From the NCBI GenBank assembly GCA_000775715.1, contig JRWQ01000011.1, forward strand, positions 1-64,000: a DNA stretch of 64,000 nucleotides, read 5' to 3'. Source of the stretch: Vibrio tubiashii (GTDB lineage: Bacteria > Pseudomonadota > Gammaproteobacteria > Enterobacterales > Vibrionaceae). Made by a program: the position numbers and the translations under genes. Positions 18,870-29,291 of the stretch are shown here, one piece after another (within the stretch, counting starts at the first letter, position 1; every line of letters starts with the position of its first letter). Below the pieces are notes generated by a model. The model made no database searches and had not been told where the DNA came from. It saw nothing but the letters and a program-made list of their open reading frames with translations.

Positions 18870-19916
18870 TTAGTGACCGTACGTTCTTGGTTTGGTGTAG
18901 TAGTCGATAAGCGGCACGCACATATTACCGAGTAAGACCGCGAACGCTACGCCATCAGGGAAACCGCCCCAACTGCGAATGATGAACACCATCGCACCGA
19001 TAAAAGCGCCGAATATCAGACGACCTTTAACTGTGGTGGAAGCCGATACTGGGTCTGTGGCGATAAAGAAAGCGCCAAGCATTGTCGCTCCAGAAAGTAG
19101 ATGTACCAATGGTGAAGCTGTTGTGCCGGGCGTCAAAATCATGAACAGGCTGCTGATTAGCGTCAAACTGACTAGAAAGGCAACCGGGATGTGCCAGTTG
19201 ATCACTCTAACTTTAATGAGTATTAATCCGCCAATTAGGTAAGCGAGATTAACCCACTCCCAACCAATGCCTGCGAGGCTGCCAAACTGTGGTTGAGCCA
19301 TAGCTTCACTTGCTGTGTTGCCTGTCGTCAGCGCGGTTTTGAATGCATCTAGCGGCGTAGCCATAGTGACACCATCGATACCAGCTCGGATTTGCTGAAG
19401 AGATAATCCTTCGAGATTAAACCCAGTAAAGATCAGCGAGAAAGCATCACCGCTTGAGATCGCATTGGCTTGTAGCTCGTTTGGTGAAATCCAACTGGTC
19501 ATCTGCACGGGAAACGAGATAAGCAGTACAACATAAGCCACCATCGCTGGGTTAAATAGATTCTGACCAATACCGCCGTATAGATGCTTGGCGATGACAA
19601 TTGCGAATATTAAGCCTATGGTAACGATCCACCAAGGCGATAGCGGTGGAATAGCGATAGCCAGCAGCCAAGCAGTAACCAATGCACTGTTGTCGCGTAG
19701 CGCAGACATTGGATGACGCTTTCTGGCGAGCATGACTAACGCTTCTAAACCTAAGCCGATAACTAAGGCTAGGACAAGCTGGATAATGGTGCCCCAGCCA
19801 AAGAAATAGGTTTGCGCGGCTAAGCCTGGAACAGCACACAGTGCCACCCATCTCATTAGATCAGGAGTGCTTCTGCGACTATGCGCATGGGGTGAGCTGG
19901 CAATGAAGAAGGACAC
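18870..19916 (-). CDS. rsxD: Rnf/Rsx electron transport complex subunit D
   Basis: Polytopic membrane subunit of 348 residues with nine to ten hydrophobic helices. It carries a covalently bound [17 protein letters not shown] around residue 185 is the flavinylation site. [11 protein letters not shown] and ATDPVSAST are further family motifs. The start is GTG at 19916, preceded by GGAG, and overlaps the rsxC stop codon by one base, so translation is coupled. Confidence 0.96.
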   Translation of the reverse strand: MSFFIASSPHAHSRRSTPDLMRWVALCAVPGLAAQTYFFGWGTIIQLVLALVIGLGLEALVMLARKRHPMSALRDNSALVTAWLLAIAIPPLSPWWIVTIGLIFAIVIAKHLYGGIGQNLFNPAMVAYVVLLISFPVQMTSWISPNELQANAISSGDAFSLIFTGFNLEGLSLQQIRAGIDGVTMATPLDAFKTALTTGNTASEAMAQPQFGSLAGIGWEWVNLAYLIGGLILIKVRVINWHIPVAFLVSLTLISSLFMILTPGTTASPLVHLLSGATMLGAFFIATDPVSASTTVKGRLIFGAFIGAMVFIIRSWGGFPDGVAFAVLLGNMCVPLIDYYTKPRTYGH

Positions 19917-22537
19917 TACTCTTTCTCCTCAGATTGTTTTTGTTGTTCTTTCTCAGCTTTTCGTGCTTTAGCTCGGGCGATAGCAGCGGCAACGGCGGCC
20001 TTTTTTGGATCTTCTTGGCTAGAATCGGCTTGTTGGGCCTCTTCAACTGGTTCAGGTTTAGCTTGTTGCTCGGCTTTGCGCGCTTTTGCGCGGGCAATAG
20101 CGGCGGCAACGGCGGCCTTTTTCGGATCTTCTTGGCTAGAATCGGCTTGTTGGGCCTCTTCAACTGGTTCAGATTTAGCTTGTTGCTCAGCTTTGCGCGC
20201 TTTTGCGCGGGCAATAGCGGCGGCAACGGCAGCTTTCTTCGGATCTTCTTGGCTAGAATCGGCTTGTTGGGCCTCTTCAACTGGTTCAGATTTAGCTTGT
20301 TGCTCTGCTTTGCGTGCTTTTGCGCGGGCAATAGCGGCGGCAATGGCAGCTTTCTTCGGATCTTCTTTGCTAGAGTTGGCTTGTTGGGCCTCTTCAACTG
20401 GTTCAGACTTCGCTTGTTGCTCCGCTTTACGTGCTTTTGCGCGGGCAATAGCGGCGGCAACAGCAGCTTTCTTCGGATCTTCTTGGCTAGAATCGGCTTG
20501 TTGGGCCTCTTCAGCTGGTTCAGACTTCGTTTGTTGCTCCGCTTTACGTGCTTTTGCGCGGGCAATAGCGGCGGCCACAGCAGCTTTCTTTGGATCTTCT
20601 GCGCTAGAACCGGCTTGTTGGGCCTCCTCGACGGGTTCAGATTTAGCCTGCTGCCCAGCTTTACGTGCTTTAGCTCGGGCGATAGCAGCAGCGACAGCCG
20701 CTTTTTTATCTTCAGCTGGTGGCGTTTGTTCCGCACTATCGGCCTCCGCTTTGTTAGCTTTGGCTCTGGCAATAGCTGCCGCGACTGCGGCCTTCTTATC
20801 GCCTTCTGAGCTGCCCTCAGTTTGCTGTGCTTTCTCAGCCTTACGTTCGCGTGCTTGGCGCTTGCGCTCTTCACGTAGCTTAGCCATCTCGCTGTTATCT
20901 GGTTCAGACTGACCGCTTTGTATCGCAGCAGCTTGCTTCGCTTTTGCTTTAGCGATTGCCGCAGCGACAGCTGGCTTCACTGCTTTCTCTTCAGTCGTAG
21001 ACTCTGATTTTTGTGCTTTAACACGAGCAATAGCGGCGGCAATTGCATCGTCACCACCGCTGGATTTCATCTCTTTACGACGTTCATCGGCGGCTTTCTT
21101 AAAGCGATTTTCTCGCGCGGCTTTATCTCGCTCTAGACGCGCCTTTTTCTCTTCAAAACGGATTTTAGCCCGCTCAGCGGCTTCCGCTTCTTCTTTGCGA
21201 GTGCGGATCTCTGCTTTGGCTTGACGGTAGTATTGGACAAGCGGGATTTCACTTGGGCAGACAAAAGCACAAGCACCACACTCAATACAGTCCTTAATGT
21301 TTAGCTCTTCGCACTTATCTAACTCTTCTGCTTTAGAGTGCCAATAGAGCTGTTGTGGAAGTAGAGATGCAGGACAAGCCTCTGCACATTGACCACAGCG
21401 GATACACGCCATTTCATACTGGTTTGGCGAAATCTCCTTGCGAGTTGGTGCAAGAATACAGTTTGAGGTTTTGGTGATCGGTACCTGCGCGTGAGGCAGG
21501 GTAAAGCCCATCATAGGCCCGCCCATAATAAGGCGTGGTAGCTTTTTGTCCGCTTGGTAATCGAACTCTTCCAGAAGCGCTTGCACAGGCGTCCCTAGCA
21601 AGGCCCAAACGTTTCTCGGTTGCTTGAAGGTGTTACCCGTTAAGGTGACAATCCGATCGACTAATGCTTCGCCATCGCACACGGCGCGTTTTATCGCATA
21701 AAGTGAACCGACGTTTTGCACTAGAACACCAATATCAGCAGGAATGCCACCATTTGGTACTTCTTTATTGGTCAGAATCTTGATTAGCTGCTTTTCACCG
21801 CCAGATGGATACTTAGTCGGGATCACCCGGATGACAATATCTTTGTGCTCAGCAGCTTGCTGCAAGGCTTGTACCGCTTGCGGCTTGTTGTCTTCAATGC
21901 CGATGACAGTCAGCTTTGGCTTTAAAATGTGCTCAATAATTTCAATGCCTTGAATGATCTCATCCGCATGCTCTCGCATTAACATATCGTCGGCAGTGAT
22001 GTATGGCTCACACTCAGCCGCATTGACGACCAAAATCTCGGTTTTTGCCAAGCCAGATTGGATTTTTTTCGCGGTAGGAAAACCCGCTCCACCCATACCA
22101 GAAACACCCGCTTGGCGAATCTTTTCAATCAGTTCATCAGGCGCTTTTTGAGTAAAGTCGCTCCATGATTCACGATCACCCCATTGGTCAGCCATGTCAG
22201 GCTGAATCACAATACAAGTTTCGCTCAGGCCGGAAGGGTGTGCGGTGGTTCTTGGCTCAATGGCAATCACAGTACCTGAGGTTGGCGCATGTACAGGAAG
22301 CATAAAGCTGGTGTCGTATTTAGTCAGTGGCTGGCCTTTAAGAACCTGCTGACCAATTTCCACGGTAATCGTACCGGGTTTACCTATATGTTGTTTAACT
22401 GGCAGAACAATTTCATTTGGGATCGACGCTCGGGTGAGCGTTTTTGATACCGATTGCGATTTGTTTTCTGCTGGATGGACTCCTCCGGGGAAAGTCCATA
22501 GCGAGCCAGATTTAATTTGTTCTATGAGTGACAGCAT
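19916..22537 (-). CDS. rsxC: Rnf/Rsx electron transport complex subunit C, with expanded repeat tail
   Basis: Peripheral subunit that binds NADH and FMN and passes electrons through two 4Fe-4S clusters. The catalytic part (about residues 1-450) has the glycine-rich [13 protein letters not shown] and the cluster motifs [12 protein letters not shown] and [12 protein letters not shown]. After a charged coiled-coil (455-510) the tail is unusually long: six copies of a 39-residue unit built on [18 protein letters not shown], plus partial copies at both ends. The total of 873 residues is clearly above E. coli RsxC (740). The repeats generate long spurious open frames on both strands. Confidence 0.96.
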   Translation of the reverse strand: MLSLIEQIKSGSLWTFPGGVHPAENKSQSVSKTLTRASIPNEIVLPVKQHIGKPGTITVEIGQQVLKGQPLTKYDTSFMLPVHAPTSGTVIAIEPRTTAHPSGLSETCIVIQPDMADQWGDRESWSDFTQKAPDELIEKIRQAGVSGMGGAGFPTAKKIQSGLAKTEILVVNAAECEPYITADDMLMREHADEIIQGIEIIEHILKPKLTVIGIEDNKPQAVQALQQAAEHKDIVIRVIPTKYPSGGEKQLIKILTNKEVPNGGIPADIGVLVQNVGSLYAIKRAVCDGEALVDRIVTLTGNTFKQPRNVWALLGTPVQALLEEFDYQADKKLPRLIMGGPMMGFTLPHAQVPITKTSNCILAPTRKEISPNQYEMACIRCGQCAEACPASLLPQQLYWHSKAEELDKCEELNIKDCIECGACAFVCPSEIPLVQYYRQAKAEIRTRKEEAEAAERAKIRFEEKKARLERDKAARENRFKKAADERRKEMKSSGGDDAIAAAIARVKAQKSESTTEEKAVKPAVAAAIAKAKAKQAAAIQSGQSEPDNSEMAKLREERKRQARERKAEKAQQTEGSSEGDKKAAVAAAIARAKANKAEADSAEQTPPAEDKKAAVAAAIARAKARKAGQQAKSEPVEEAQQAGSSAEDPKKAAVAAAIARAKARKAEQQTKSEPAEEAQQADSSQEDPKKAAVAAAIARAKARKAEQQAKSEPVEEAQQANSSKEDPKKAAIAAAIARAKARKAEQQAKSEPVEEAQQADSSQEDPKKAAVAAAIARAKARKAEQQAKSEPVEEAQQADSSQEDPKKAAVAAAIARAKARKAEQQAKPEPVEEAQQADSSQEDPKKAAVAAAIARAKARKAEKEQQKQSEEKE
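19958..20704. repeat. 117-bp in-frame tandem repeats in rsxC
   Basis: The marker GGATCTTCT recurs at 20007, 20124, 20241, 20358, 20475 and 20592, giving an exact 117-bp period (39 codons). Copies are nearly identical in the middle and diverge toward the rsxC core, where the period is lost. Such arrays change copy number by recombination or slippage. Confidence 0.95.
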
Positions 22538-22545
22538 ACCAGTCC

Positions 22546-23130
22546 TTAACTCCCGCTTTTCTGCTGACTTGCAGAATCGGTAATATCAACAACAGGAATG
22601 GCGTCCATTTGCCACTTCCAGCTCGCTGTAGTCGTTTCTACAGGAATCATTTCAATACAATCGGTTGGGCATGGAGCAACGCACAAATCACAACCGGTAC
22701 ATTCATCTTTAATAACGGTGTGGAGTGCTTTGGTGCCGCCCACTATCGCGTCCACAGGGCAGGCCTGAATACACTTGGTACAGCCTATACACATATCTTC
22801 GTGGATGAAGGCCACGGTTTTCACTGTATTTTCGAGATCGTGTGCCGAGTCAGTCGCTTCAACGCCCATTAAGTCTGCCAGTTTCTCGATGGTAGCCTGG
22901 CCACCAGGAGGGCACTTATTAATGTCGTCGCCATTTGCAATCGCTTCTGCATATGGTCGGCAACCCGGATAACCACACTGGCCACACTGGGTCTGAGGTA
23001 AAATGTTGTCAATTTGGTCAACGATAGGGTCTGCTTCAACTTTAAAGCGAATTGAAGCGAAACCAAGCATCGCGCCAAAAATAGCGGCAAGTGCAACAAT
23101 GGCGATGATTGCGATTAGAATTGAGCTCAT
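22546..23130 (-). CDS. rsxB: Rnf/Rsx electron transport complex subunit B (ferredoxin)
   Basis: Membrane-anchored iron-sulfur protein of 194 residues. An N-terminal helix ([19 protein letters not shown]) is followed by a CxxC-x4-C cluster motif (CGQCGYPGC) with a distant fourth Cys, then two ferredoxin-type 4Fe-4S motifs, [12 protein letters not shown] and [12 protein letters not shown]. It relays electrons between the RsxC side and the membrane subunits. It abuts rsxA directly and precedes rsxC by 8 bp. Confidence 0.97.
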   Translation of the reverse strand: MSSILIAIIAIVALAAIFGAMLGFASIRFKVEADPIVDQIDNILPQTQCGQCGYPGCRPYAEAIANGDDINKCPPGGQATIEKLADLMGVEATDSAHDLENTVKTVAFIHEDMCIGCTKCIQACPVDAIVGGTKALHTVIKDECTGCDLCVAPCPTDCIEMIPVETTTASWKWQMDAIPVVDITDSASQQKSGS

Positions 23131-23711
23131 TACAACTTCACCAACCCTGTAAAGCCCATGAAGGCTAAAGACATAAGTCCTGCGGTGATCATCGCAATCG
23201 AAGCGCCTTTGAATGGCATAGGTACATCCGCCGCTGCAATGCGTTCACGCATTGAGGCGAACAGAATCAGCACTAACGAGAAGCCAACCGCCGCGCCAAA
23301 GCCGTATACAATCGACTCAATAAAGTTGTGGTTTTCGTTGATGTTCAGCAGTGCAACGCCTAAAACCGCACAGTTGGTAGTGATTAGGGGTAAGAAGATT
23401 CCTAGTAGGCGATACAGAGTAGGGCTGGTTTTGTGTACTACCATCTCTGTGAATTGAACCACCACGGCGATCACCAAGATAAAGCTCATGGTGCGCAAAT
23501 ATTGCAAGTTGAGCGGGTCTAGGATGTAGTTTTCTACTAGGTACGCGCACACGGAAGCTAAGGTCAAAACGAACGTTGTCGCTAACCCCATTCCGATAGC
23601 GGTTTCTAGCTTTTTAGAAACACCCATAAATGGACATAAGCCCAGAAACTTCACCAGTACAAAGTTATTGACCAGCACAGTGCCGACCAACAACAAAAGA
23701 TATTCGGTCAT
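23130..23711 (-). CDS. rsxA: Rnf/Rsx electron transport complex subunit A
   Basis: Integral membrane subunit with six helices; partner of RsxE. ATG at 23711 gives 193 residues, the same as E. coli RsxA, and begins [18 protein letters not shown]. The frame is open to 23771, but the added segment is not part of the family. [11 protein letters not shown] and [11 protein letters not shown] hold the conserved cysteines. First gene of the rsxABCDGE run; the 262 bp upstream hold an imperfect hairpin at 23841-23880 and no other gene. Confidence 0.96.
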   Translation of the reverse strand: MTEYLLLLVGTVLVNNFVLVKFLGLCPFMGVSKKLETAIGMGLATTFVLTLASVCAYLVENYILDPLNLQYLRTMSFILVIAVVVQFTEMVVHKTSPTLYRLLGIFLPLITTNCAVLGVALLNINENHNFIESIVYGFGAAVGFSLVLILFASMRERIAAADVPMPFKGASIAMITAGLMSLAFMGFTGLVKL

Positions 23712-23973
23712 AGTTATATAATTTAGAAATTCCGATCCCGACATTATCCTGCTTTGCTTGGGTAATAACAACCAAGGAAAGATAAGGTTTTATATTGTTG
23801 CATAAAAATTATACGAGATTGCGTTGGAAAAATTGAATAAATACGACCAGCTAAGGGAAATCTGGTGTTCAGTGTCGTATGGAAAATGCTCTCGGGTAAG
23901 AGATATCGGAAAATTAATCTTAAGTGAGAGAGTGAGCGCTCTATCCAAAAGGCGAACGCTCAGATTGATTCTA

Positions 23974-24810
23974 TTAGCTTGTTAGCTTCATCACACAGTA
24001 CTTACCATCTAGGTAGTTGATATGAAGAAGCGTCCCTCGCTTGGATGCAATAAACTGGTTGATGACGTAAAGCGACTTGGTTTCATAGAAGTCGCATTCA
24101 ATCTCAAATAGTTCCAGTTGTGGGTGTCTGCTGATGGCTGTGCGTAGTGAATCATCTACCCTGTCGGAAACTGCGACGTAACAAGGCTCATCTACTGAGT
24201 CCAAATAATGCTGTAGACCATCCAAAGTGATTGTAGCGGAGACATCGACAATTTGAGCTAATGCACCACTTTCCACTTGATTGAGTAGCAGCCAGCTTGA
24301 ACCTTCCCCTATCTGCACCTCATCGTTTAAACCTAGGTAATTAAGAGGAGAAGTTGTGTCGTCTGGGCGTTCATCGATTCCGCCAAGCAAGATTTGCTTA
24401 TCTCGATCAAGATTTAATTTCGCTTGTGCAAGGCGTAAGGCATTTTCAACCACAAAACCGTGATGAGATAAGTTTAAGTTCTCACTATCTAAGCCAAGAT
24501 ATTTACTCAGGTAGAAGCCTGCGGTGTTGCTTAAAGAGTTAATAAAATCAACCGGCTTTGGTGGGGTTTTTTCGATATATCTCTGTTCACACGAACGATT
24601 AAAAACCGCTAGGTCCCCTTGACCTGATACGAGGTAAAGTGCGGTGTGACTCGCTAGATTACCAATCTCTGAAACACCTAGAATCCCTAGTTGGATGAAA
24701 CGGTCTGTTCGCCGAATATAGTTAGGGGCGACTTTCTTACACGCTTGTTTAATATCAACCGTTGAGTCTCGGTGAGTGTAATAAGCAGATATTTGATGGA
24801 TAAACATCAA
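23974..24810 (-). CDS. Ketosynthase-like protein lacking the active cysteine
   Basis: A 278-residue protein resembling the N-terminal half of a beta-ketoacyl synthase (Ketoacyl-synt_2 or chain-length-factor type). IRRTDRFIQLGILGVSE, FINSLSNTAGFYLSKYLGL and ILLGGIDE follow the ketosynthase pattern, but the nucleophile segment reads LSHHGFVVENAL with no cysteine. It is probably a non-catalytic partner of the ketosynthase encoded just upstream, with which it overlaps by 4 bp. It is the last gene of the nine-gene operon. Confidence 0.7.
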   Translation of the reverse strand: MMFIHQISAYYTHRDSTVDIKQACKKVAPNYIRRTDRFIQLGILGVSEIGNLASHTALYLVSGQGDLAVFNRSCEQRYIEKTPPKPVDFINSLSNTAGFYLSKYLGLDSENLNLSHHGFVVENALRLAQAKLNLDRDKQILLGGIDERPDDTTSPLNYLGLNDEVQIGEGSSWLLLNQVESGALAQIVDVSATITLDGLQHYLDSVDEPCYVAVSDRVDDSLRTAISRHPQLELFEIECDFYETKSLYVINQFIASKRGTLLHINYLDGKYCVMKLTS

Positions 24811-25949
24811 GCCTCTCTCTTTTCGATGACTAAGGCGTTGTTGTTACCACCGAAGCCAAAACAGTTGACTAAAAATATACCTTGCTCGCAAGGTATTGAT
24901 TCCCTCGTTGGAGACCAACTCACCTCAGGATCAATACTGGAGAAGTTTGGTGTTGGGGGAATAAAGCCTTTATCGATGGCACTCATCATCAGAACCAGTT
25001 CACTTGTCCCACAGCTACCCAGTGTATGTCCTATGTATGGTTTTAGTGAAAAAAATGGCGGGGGAGTACCAAAAATAGTTTTCATCCCATTGATTTCTGC
25101 TAAGTCACTTAAGTGACTTGCTGTGCCATGAGCTTTAATAGCAGCGATATCCTGAGCGCAGACCTGGGCATTGTCTAGGGCTTTACCTATGACTGAAGCG
25201 ATACCTGAACCGTCAGGGTTTACACCCGTGACACTGTGTGTTTCGCAACGGCTGTCTCCCCCAAGTAAATGCCAAGGGGAATCTTTGATATCTTGGCGAC
25301 TCATTAACACGACACTGAGTGCCTCTCCTAATAGCAACCCATCTCGGCAAGCGTCAAAAGGATTACAGCTTTCGGTTGCGAGAAGCTGCATAGAGACAAA
25401 ACCCTCAACAGAGTGTTCAGCAAAGGTCTCAACACCTACGACAAGCGCATAATCAAGTACATGGCTTTCAAGCATAGCCGCAGCGCCTAAAATAGCATTT
25501 GAGCTAGACGTGCAGGCGGTATTGTAGGTAAGGCTAATATCACTTAACCCAAAGTGGCGGCAGAGTCTTTCTGCATATCGACCGTTGCCTACCCTTTGTT
25601 TTTCAATGGTTAGTGTTTGTTGCTGTTTGATGCTTTCTCCAAGTGGAACCGAGAGGGAAAGATCATTGGACGCACATCCTACAAATACGCCACATCGTGC
25701 ACGCTCTTCGGGAGAGATATCCTGCTGTTCAAATATGGAATCAATTAATTGTTTTAAGTAGGGAACTGGGTCAAATAGGGCTTCGAAACTGCCTTTGTTC
25801 CTTATCGCATAGTAAGGGATGGTTCGTTGCTGTTCGAAATACGGTATCGTCCTGTTTTGAGTGACAAACGTGCCTTTTTGCAATGATTCTAGCTGATGTT
25901 GCTTATCGCCAAGTGCACTGAGAACTTCTCCGGCTAATAAAGTGATCAT
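24807..25949 (-). CDS. Beta-ketoacyl-ACP synthase (FabF-like)
   Basis: Condensing enzyme of 380 residues with the complete Cys-His-His triad: Cys146 in NTACTSSSNA, His274 in KAHGTASHLSD and His308 in YIGHTLGSCG. It should extend an ACP-bound acyl chain by decarboxylative condensation. It lies between the dedicated ACP gene (4 bp upstream) and the cysteine-less ketosynthase partner, an arrangement resembling the KS/CLF pairs of type II polyketide and aryl polyene pathways. No ketoreductase, dehydratase or malonyl transferase is in the operon, so those would have to come from fatty acid synthesis. Confidence 0.85.
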   Translation of the reverse strand: MITLLAGEVLSALGDKQHQLESLQKGTFVTQNRTIPYFEQQRTIPYYAIRNKGSFEALFDPVPYLKQLIDSIFEQQDISPEERARCGVFVGCASNDLSLSVPLGESIKQQQTLTIEKQRVGNGRYAERLCRHFGLSDISLTYNTACTSSSNAILGAAAMLESHVLDYALVVGVETFAEHSVEGFVSMQLLATESCNPFDACRDGLLLGEALSVVLMSRQDIKDSPWHLLGGDSRCETHSVTGVNPDGSGIASVIGKALDNAQVCAQDIAAIKAHGTASHLSDLAEINGMKTIFGTPPPFFSLKPYIGHTLGSCGTSELVLMMSAIDKGFIPPTPNFSSIDPEVSWSPTRESIPCEQGIFLVNCFGFGGNNNALVIEKREA

Positions 25950-25953
25950 AAAC

Positions 25954-26223
25954 TTATTCTGGTTGAAGGTGATCGGCGAGGTGGTTTATTGTGGTGACGA
26001 TGCGGCGGAACTCTTTTGGATCCACCAAGCGTAAGTTGAAGTGGCGTTGAAGAAGCATCGAAATTTGCAAACCATCCACTGAGTCAAATTCGAGTTCACT
26101 CTCTGGCGAAAATAACATCACATCGTCAGATAGCTCAGAAGCACTAATTTCATCACGATCGCACTCTTCAAGAATCATTGTTTTTAGTTTTAGTTTAAAT
26201 TCATTGTCTAAAGAGCCTTTCAT
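25954..26223 (-). CDS. Acyl carrier protein
   Basis: An 89-residue acidic helical protein. The phosphopantetheine site is Ser48 in LEFDSVDGLQI, and helices before and after fit the ACP fold. The frame extends to 26370, but that part is the permease reading region; ATG at 26223 overlaps the permease stop and is preceded by a purine-rich site. It is presumably the carrier for the operon's ketosynthases and for the BtrH-like acyltransferase. Confidence 0.85.
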   Translation of the reverse strand: MKGSLDNEFKLKLKTMILEECDRDEISASELSDDVMLFSPESELEFDSVDGLQISMLLQRHFNLRLVDPKEFRRIVTTINHLADHLQPE

Positions 26224-27383
26224 GCTTCTTTCCTTTTCTTTAATGTAAATACAGCTGCTGATAAACAAAGGGTTACAACGCCAAATAGAGTTAAGGCTCC
26301 GGCCTCGGGTAGGATGTCGCGTACTTCGCCACCACGTAAGAAAATATCTAAGTAGCCTTCTAGCCCCCATGACATTGGCGAGATATTGCTTAGAGTTTGC
26401 ATCGACTCTGGCATCACCATTTTTGGTACCATGACGCCACCGATAGCGCCTAGCAGAATATTAATAATGCCTCCTATGGTGGTTGCCTGCTCCACACTGT
26501 CGACGCAAGTTGCGATGAGGATAGACAGGCCGATCGCCGAGATACTTAAAGCTAACGAAACTAGTATTAACCCAAGCAAAGAGCCTGAAATTGCCAATGG
26601 CGCTGCGCCAAAATAAGGCACTATGTACATCCCAACACCAATCATCAGCCAAACTTGGATTTGGTTAATCAACATATAGGGAATGATCTTTCCCGCAAAC
26701 AAGTTGAGGATACTGACATTCATTGTCAAAAGGCGCGTTAGTGTGTTTTGCTTTTTCTCATTAATGAAGATTGTCGACATGGGAATAATGACAAAAAACA
26801 AGCCAAACACTATCCAAGAAGGCACGCTTTGTTGAGTTGAGGTAGGCTTTTCATTGTCTGCGAACTTAGCGTAACTGACTTCAATCAGGTCATCATCGAA
26901 AGACGTGAGCTTGTCTTGCTCTGTTGAACCAAATCGTGCGTGATTTGCTGCACTGAGAGAGAGTAATTGCTCCCTCATTCTGATCATAGACAGCTGATTT
27001 TTGAAAAGGCTCAACAGCGATGGTGAGGTATCGGCGGCCACCGTCAAGTTGATTTGGGCGAGGTTACTTTCATATCCGTTGGGAATATCTAGGATGAATT
27101 GCACCCCTTCCTCTTCGGGTGACTGGTAGGTCTCTTGGTCATACTCGCGCTGTGTAAAAGTGGGGCTTTCAGCAAGTTGACTTAACAATGTTTGGCTGGC
27201 AGTTGTCTGGTCTTTATCAATCGCGATATAGCTGATTAAAGATTTGTCTTCATTCATGACATCTTTTAAAGCGATAGACATGATCAAGATGAATACCGAA
27301 GGCATAATAAACAGCGCGGCTAAAGCGTGTTTATCTCGACCAATCAATAAGAATTCTTTAGTAAGCATCGCCTTAAACATCAC
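26220..27383 (-). CDS. ABC-2 type transporter permease
   Basis: Membrane subunit of 387 residues. One helix near the N-terminus (residues 20-42) is followed by an extracytoplasmic domain of about 150 residues and then five to six helices at roughly 190-380, the layout of the YhhJ/DrrB-type ABC-2 permeases. It overlaps the ATPase gene by 11 bp. Together they form an export pump, presumably for the operon's lipid-like product. Confidence 0.88.
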   Translation of the reverse strand: MMFKAMLTKEFLLIGRDKHALAALFIMPSVFILIMSIALKDVMNEDKSLISYIAIDKDQTTASQTLLSQLAESPTFTQREYDQETYQSPEEEGVQFILDIPNGYESNLAQINLTVAADTSPSLLSLFKNQLSMIRMREQLLSLSAANHARFGSTEQDKLTSFDDDLIEVSYAKFADNEKPTSTQQSVPSWIVFGLFFVIIPMSTIFINEKKQNTLTRLLTMNVSILNLFAGKIIPYMLINQIQVWLMIGVGMYIVPYFGAAPLAISGSLLGLILVSLALSISAIGLSILIATCVDSVEQATTIGGIINILLGAIGGVMVPKMVMPESMQTLSNISPMSWGLEGYLDIFLRGGEVRDILPEAGALTLFGVVTLCLSAAVFTLKKRKEA

Positions 27384-28296
27384 GACGCTCCTTTGAAGTA
27401 AGCTGGATAAACATCGACTCTAAAGTTGTGGTTCCGTAGCGGACATTTCTAACCTTGAGTTTATTTTGCGCCAATTTGTTGAGAACATCGCCGATGATCA
27501 AAGCATCGGTAGTATCTATCAACAGAGTTTGGTTGTTAATGACTCGAACGGTATCGGGAAATGCAGACAGCTCGTTGATTGAATGGGTTTGAGGGTATAG
27601 CTCAACGATCACTTGTTGTGACTCATGATTATTTACCATCTCGTCGATGGTTCCTTGCTTGAGGATTTTCCCTTCATTAATGATCGCAATCTCATCGCAG
27701 ATTTTCTCGATTTCAGGCATGTAATGAGACGTATAGATAATGGTTTTATTGTCCTTGGCATAATCTTTAATACTGTCAAGAATATCGTTGCGTGATTCGG
27801 GATCAATACCGACGGTGGGCTCATCAAAAAACAGGACGTCAGGATTATTGAGGAGGCCAATCGCGATATTTAATCTGCGTTTTTGTCCTCCGGACAACGT
27901 GGATGCTTTTCGTCCCAACATCGTAGTTAACCGATTAGTTTCAACAGCATATAAAAAGTTCTCATCAAAAGCTTGTGCCTTAATACCTTGGACACCAGCA
28001 AAAAACTTCAAATTCTCTTTGACGGTAAGGTGATCGTAAAAAGCAAGGCTTTGCGGAATTAACGAACAACGTTGGCGAATCGCGTTGAGGTTCTGTGATA
28101 AAGGTTGACCAAAGAAGAGGATATTACCTTGGTCATAATTTAATAAGCCATTCAATATCGACATTAACGTGGTTTTACCCGCGCCATTTGGCCCGAGTAA
28201 ACCAAAAATAGAGTTAGATGGTATCGTCAAAGATAAGTTATCTAACGCTTTGACTTGGTTGTAAGATTTTGACAGTGCCTCTATTTGGATCATCAA
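27373..28296 (-). CDS. ABC transporter ATP-binding protein
   Basis: ATPase of 307 residues of the DrrA/CcmA class. Walker A is GPNGAGKTTL (residues 35-44), the signature is TLSGGQKRRLN, Walker B is VLFFDEPTVGIDP, and the H-loop is YTSHYMPE. The C-terminal extension is typical for partners of ABC-2 permeases. It overlaps the preceding BtrH-like gene by 4 bp and the permease by 11 bp. Confidence 0.92.
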   Translation of the reverse strand: MMIQIEALSKSYNQVKALDNLSLTIPSNSIFGLLGPNGAGKTTLMSILNGLLNYDQGNILFFGQPLSQNLNAIRQRCSLIPQSLAFYDHLTVKENLKFFAGVQGIKAQAFDENFLYAVETNRLTTMLGRKASTLSGGQKRRLNIAIGLLNNPDVLFFDEPTVGIDPESRNDILDSIKDYAKDNKTIIYTSHYMPEIEKICDEIAIINEGKILKQGTIDEMVNNHESQQVIVELYPQTHSINELSAFPDTVRVINNQTLLIDTTDALIIGDVLNKLAQNKLKVRNVRYGTTTLESMFIQLTSKERRDV

Positions 28297-29291
28297 AAGG
28301 CTCTCAGCAGTGATTGATATAGATGTTTTTCTTGGTCAGCAATTGACTCTAGTTTTGACGCTATCGCCGAGAAATCAATCGCTTGCTTGTTCCTTGGTCG
28401 GATCGCTTTGGCAATCAACAGCGCAAACTCTCGCCATTCATCACCAATTTGAGTCATTTCGGTGGAAGCCTGCGCTAAGTGTGGATTATTAATCAAAGTG
28501 GCGGATTCTTGTAAAAATGAAGCGTAAATATATCTAAACCCGGCGCCGCCTGTACCAATTTCTTCTTGCATGCGAATGATATGGCCTAAAAACAGCTTGG
28601 CATAGTGGGCGTCTTTGCTTTCTAACCTGCGGATATGCTTGGCTAGAAAATGCATCCCTTTTAGTCCCGCAATGGGAACAGGGGTTTTTAACATAGATTT
28701 CGCTGTTTTCTTGATACTCTTCTCGATGACTTTAGCGTAATCAATCGATGTGGGTACGTGGGTCGGATAATACAGAGCCCCTTTCGGCGCCATGACACCT
28801 TTAACAAAACGAGCTTTTTGCAAGGCACTTTCATCTGACGAAACGAGATGTTCGAAAACCGGGTCACTGATGGTGTAAGTCGTGTCTTCTTTACCCACGA
28901 CGACGAGATTATGCGCATTAAAGTGAAAACGCATTTCCTCTGGAAAGTAAGGAAGCCAAAAGACCGAGGTTTGTGCCCCGACGATTTTACCTTGTGCTAA
29001 GAGAGAATCGAGTCGCTGAGTGCCTTTTTCTGGGGTAGAAAAGGTTTCCACTTTCATTTTCACCCCCAAGGCTCTCTGCACACCTTTAATGATAGATTTA
29101 GGCATCGAGCGGTAGGCAATCAATGGCATACCACTAAGCTTAACAAAAGGCAGATAGGCGAAGGTCAGAGCGCTCGAAAGGCCAAACACCATAGGTTCCG
29201 ATAACGGCAGACCTTGGTGGGTCAAGATTGAAGACATCACGCCACTTTCACAGTGGGCGTGGTGTTGGTGAGAAAAACCGTTATTGGTCAT
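28293..29291 (-). CDS. BtrH-type acyltransferase
   Basis: A 332-residue protein whose N-terminal half resembles the BtrH N-terminal domain. A His/Cys pair (HAHCESGVMSSIL, Cys14) opens it, followed by LPLSEPMVFGLSSALTFAY and FNAHNLVVVGKEDTTYTISDP, which look like a papain-like cysteine acyltransferase. In butirosin biosynthesis BtrH moves an acyl group from an ACP to an amine. With an ACP three genes downstream, the likely role is transfer of the finished acyl chain to an acceptor. The C-terminal half is helical (DUF4872-like). Acceptor unknown. Confidence 0.75.
   Translation of the reverse strand: MTNNGFSHQHHAHCESGVMSSILTHQGLPLSEPMVFGLSSALTFAYLPFVKLSGMPLIAYRSMPKSIIKGVQRALGVKMKVETFSTPEKGTQRLDSLLAQGKIVGAQTSVFWLPYFPEEMRFHFNAHNLVVVGKEDTTYTISDPVFEHLVSSDESALQKARFVKGVMAPKGALYYPTHVPTSIDYAKVIEKSIKKTAKSMLKTPVPIAGLKGMHFLAKHIRRLESKDAHYAKLFLGHIIRMQEEIGTGGAGFRYIYASFLQESATLINNPHLAQASTEMTQIGDEWREFALLIAKAIRPRNKQAIDFSAIASKLESIADQEKHLYQSLLRAF

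Noticed and set aside
19958..20704. CRISPR-like regular spacing
   Set aside because: The 117-bp period has no alternating repeat/unique-spacer pattern, is in frame, and encodes the rsxC tail.
20076..20912. Long open frames on both strands over the rsxC tail (also 19934-20809 plus strand and 19879-20874 minus strand)
   Set aside because: They are by-products of the 117-bp repeat and its biased codons; their translations are repetitive, lack start context, and lie wholly inside rsxC.
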